From an uncultured Mycoplasmatota bacterium (GTDB lineage Bacteria; Bacillota_I; Bacilli_A; RF39; UBA660), in assembly GCA_900557185.1 (NCBI GenBank), contig USRP01000033.1, positions 1-7,618 on the forward strand: 7,618 bases of DNA, read 5' to 3'. The notes beneath the pieces were generated by a model that saw only the letters and a list, made by a program, of their open reading frames with translations, had not been told where the DNA came from and ran no database searches. A program made the position numbers and the translations under genes. The first letter of the stretch is position 1, and each line of letters begins with the position of its first letter. This document shows positions 6,902 to 7,618 of this stretch, piece by piece.

Positions 6902-7114
6902 ATGGAAATTGCTATTTTAATTGTATCAATTTTATTAATTGCGATTGTCCTTTTACAAAGTGGTAAAGCTGAGGATGCAGCTCAGATTATGACTGGTGGA
7001 AGTGAGAATCTATTTCAAAACAGAAAAGAACGTGGAGGAGAGCTATTTATTACAAGAGCAACTGCAGTATTAGGTGCTGTCTTCTTATGTTTATGCATTA
7101 TTGCACAATTGTAA
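6902..7114 (+). CDS. secG: Preprotein translocase subunit SecG
   Basis: SecG is the small accessory subunit of the SecYEG channel and aids SecA-driven protein export through the cytoplasmic membrane. The 70-residue product has the family layout: a first membrane helix (about 3-18) ending in LLQSGK, a cytoplasmic loop with the GG of TGGSENLF (31-38) and the RKERGGELFITRAT stretch (41-54), then a second membrane helix (about 52-69). Length is typical for Firmicutes SecG (about 70-77). AAAGGAG eight bases before the ATG fixes the start. A terminator begins at the stop codon, so the gene ends its transcript. In many Firmicutes secG is followed by rnr and smpB; neither is visible here. Confidence 0.93.
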   Translation: MEIAILIVSILLIAIVLLQSGKAEDAAQIMTGGSENLFQNRKERGGELFITRATAVLGAVFLCLCIIAQL

Positions 7115-7138
7115 GAACAGTATATCTGTTCTTTTTTT
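7113..7138 (+). terminator. Intrinsic terminator after secG
   Basis: AAGAACAG (7113-7120) pairs perfectly with CTGTTCTT (7126-7133) around a TATAT loop, followed by a run of Ts to 7138. The stem begins inside the secG stop codon. Confidence 0.9.
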
Positions 7139-7139
7139 G

Positions 7140-7167
7140 TTGACAATAAAGAATCTTATGTTATGGT
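7140..7167 (+). promoter_or_regulatory. Promoter of the small orphan gene (TTGACA-16-extended TATGGT)
   Basis: A perfect TTGACA (7140-7145) directly follows the secG terminator. Sixteen bases on, TATGGT (7162-7167) preceded by TGT forms an extended but imperfect -10 box. Initiation would fall near 7174, only six or seven bases before ATG 7181. Confidence 0.6.
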
Positions 7168-7180
7168 TGTTGTAGAAGGG

Positions 7181-7477
7181 ATGTTAAGATATGAGAAAAC
7201 TATAGTACAAGATTTGATACAACTACAAGAAACAAATCAATATGATTTAAAGAACATTGATCTTATATTTATGAAATCTAATATATTACAGTGGATAGAT
7301 ATGTTAGAAAATAATCATATTGAAACAATGGATTTTAACATTCTAAAAGAAATAGAGGATATGATTTATTTGTTAAATTTAAATAATAATTTTTCTACTT
7401 TAACAGATCATATTAGTAATAAATTTTATGCTTTTGAATTTATGTTACAAGAAAAGTTAAAAAGAAAAGTGGTATAG
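7181..7477 (+). CDS. Small protein of unknown function
   Basis: I do not recognise this 98-residue protein. It looks all-helical and soluble, with acidic and amide-rich segments (YEKTIVQDLIQLQETNQYD, ILKEIEDMIYLLNLNNN) and a basic end, KLKRKVV; there is no signal peptide or membrane segment. It has no cysteines. The gene stands alone between two terminators with its own promoter, so it is a separate transcription unit. The start is uncertain: an in-frame ATG at 7163 would give 104 residues (MVVVEG added), but that codon lies inside the predicted -10 box, upstream of the likely transcript start. ATG 7181 fits the promoter but leaves a very short leader, AGAAGGG, directly against the start codon. 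The AT-rich codon use resembles its neighbours. It is likely real, because the frame is long for such AT-rich DNA and a promoter lies in front of it. Confidence 0.65.
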   Translation: MLRYEKTIVQDLIQLQETNQYDLKNIDLIFMKSNILQWIDMLENNHIETMDFNILKEIEDMIYLLNLNNNFSTLTDHISNKFYAFEFMLQEKLKRKVV

Positions 7478-7479
7478 TT

Positions 7480-7542
7480 ATGTCAGGAAAAGATAAATAT
7501 GAATATCAACATGAAGTAAGAAATATTAAAACATCTATGTGA
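7480..7542 (+). CDS. Possible 20-residue small ORF
   Basis: An ATG two bases after the preceding stop opens a 20-codon frame reading MSGKDKYEYQHEVRNIKTSM, ending inside the loop of the following terminator hairpin. The close coupling and lysine/glutamate-rich codon use are suggestive, but the ribosome binding site is poor (AAAGTGG, ten or so bases upstream) and the size is within chance. It could be a genuine short peptide, a truncated gene remnant, or noise. Confidence 0.25.
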   Translation: MSGKDKYEYQHEVRNIKTSM

Positions 7543-7556
7543 GTAGATGTTTTTTT
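7528..7556 (+). terminator. Intrinsic terminator, possibly bidirectional
   Basis: AAAACATCTA (7528-7537) pairs perfectly over ten bases with TAGATGTTTT (7544-7553) around the loop TGTGAG, followed by more Ts to 7556. The A-run on the left arm gives a shorter T-run on the other strand, so it might also stop a convergent transcript. It ends the orphan-gene unit. Confidence 0.85.
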
Positions 7557-7618
7557 GTAGGTTAAATATCACTTAGTAATCTGTTATTTACGATTGTGAA
7601 AAATAATAAAGCTTAAGA

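Noticed and set aside
7557..7618. Possible start or end of another gene at the right edge
   Set aside because: Only 62 bases remain, with no clear promoter, ribosome binding site or coding frame on either strand; the AT-rich partial inverted repeat there is too weak.

Overview
The window reads as a housekeeping stretch from a low-GC, walled Firmicutes-type bacterium. It has AT-rich codon use, strong AAGGAGGTG-type ribosome binding sites and sigma-A-like TTGACA/TATAAT promoters. The standard genetic code fits: Trp is TGG, and TGA serves as a stop at the end of fmt. The combination of murD, a rather short enolase and a Bacilli/Mollicutes-like protein set suggests a gut-type Bacilli relative (Erysipelotrichia/RF39-like). 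That placement is an inference and has not been tested. All convincing genes are on the + strand.

Layout. Positions 1-46 may hold the last codons of an upstream gene. A tight cluster follows: murD (51-1409), eno (1396-2628, overlapping murD by 14 nt) and priA (2664-4826). The 245-nt gap between priA and fmt is not empty. It carries a near-consensus promoter (4831-4859), then about 130 nt that fold into one long rod-shaped hairpin closed by pairing of its 5' and 3' ends (4866-4994), then a U-run and a strong intrinsic terminator (5006-5029). This looks like a free-standing small RNA gene. Its architecture recalls 6S RNA, but the identity is unproven. A second promoter, starting in the terminator's T-tract, drives fmt (5072-6037) with an extremely short leader.

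After fmt come a 265-residue single-pass membrane protein of unknown function (6046-6843), secG with its own promoter (6902-7114) and a terminator. Next is an isolated 98-residue ORF with a perfect TTGACA -35 box (7181-7477), a doubtful 20-codon ORF, and a final terminator (7528-7556). The last 62 nt show nothing I can support.

Functionally the window combines peptidoglycan precursor synthesis (MurD), glycolysis (enolase), replication restart (PriA), initiator-tRNA formylation (Fmt) and protein export (SecG). The points most worth a second look are the putative ncRNA with its competing alternative helices, the unknown membrane protein between fmt and secG, and the small orphan gene between two terminators.
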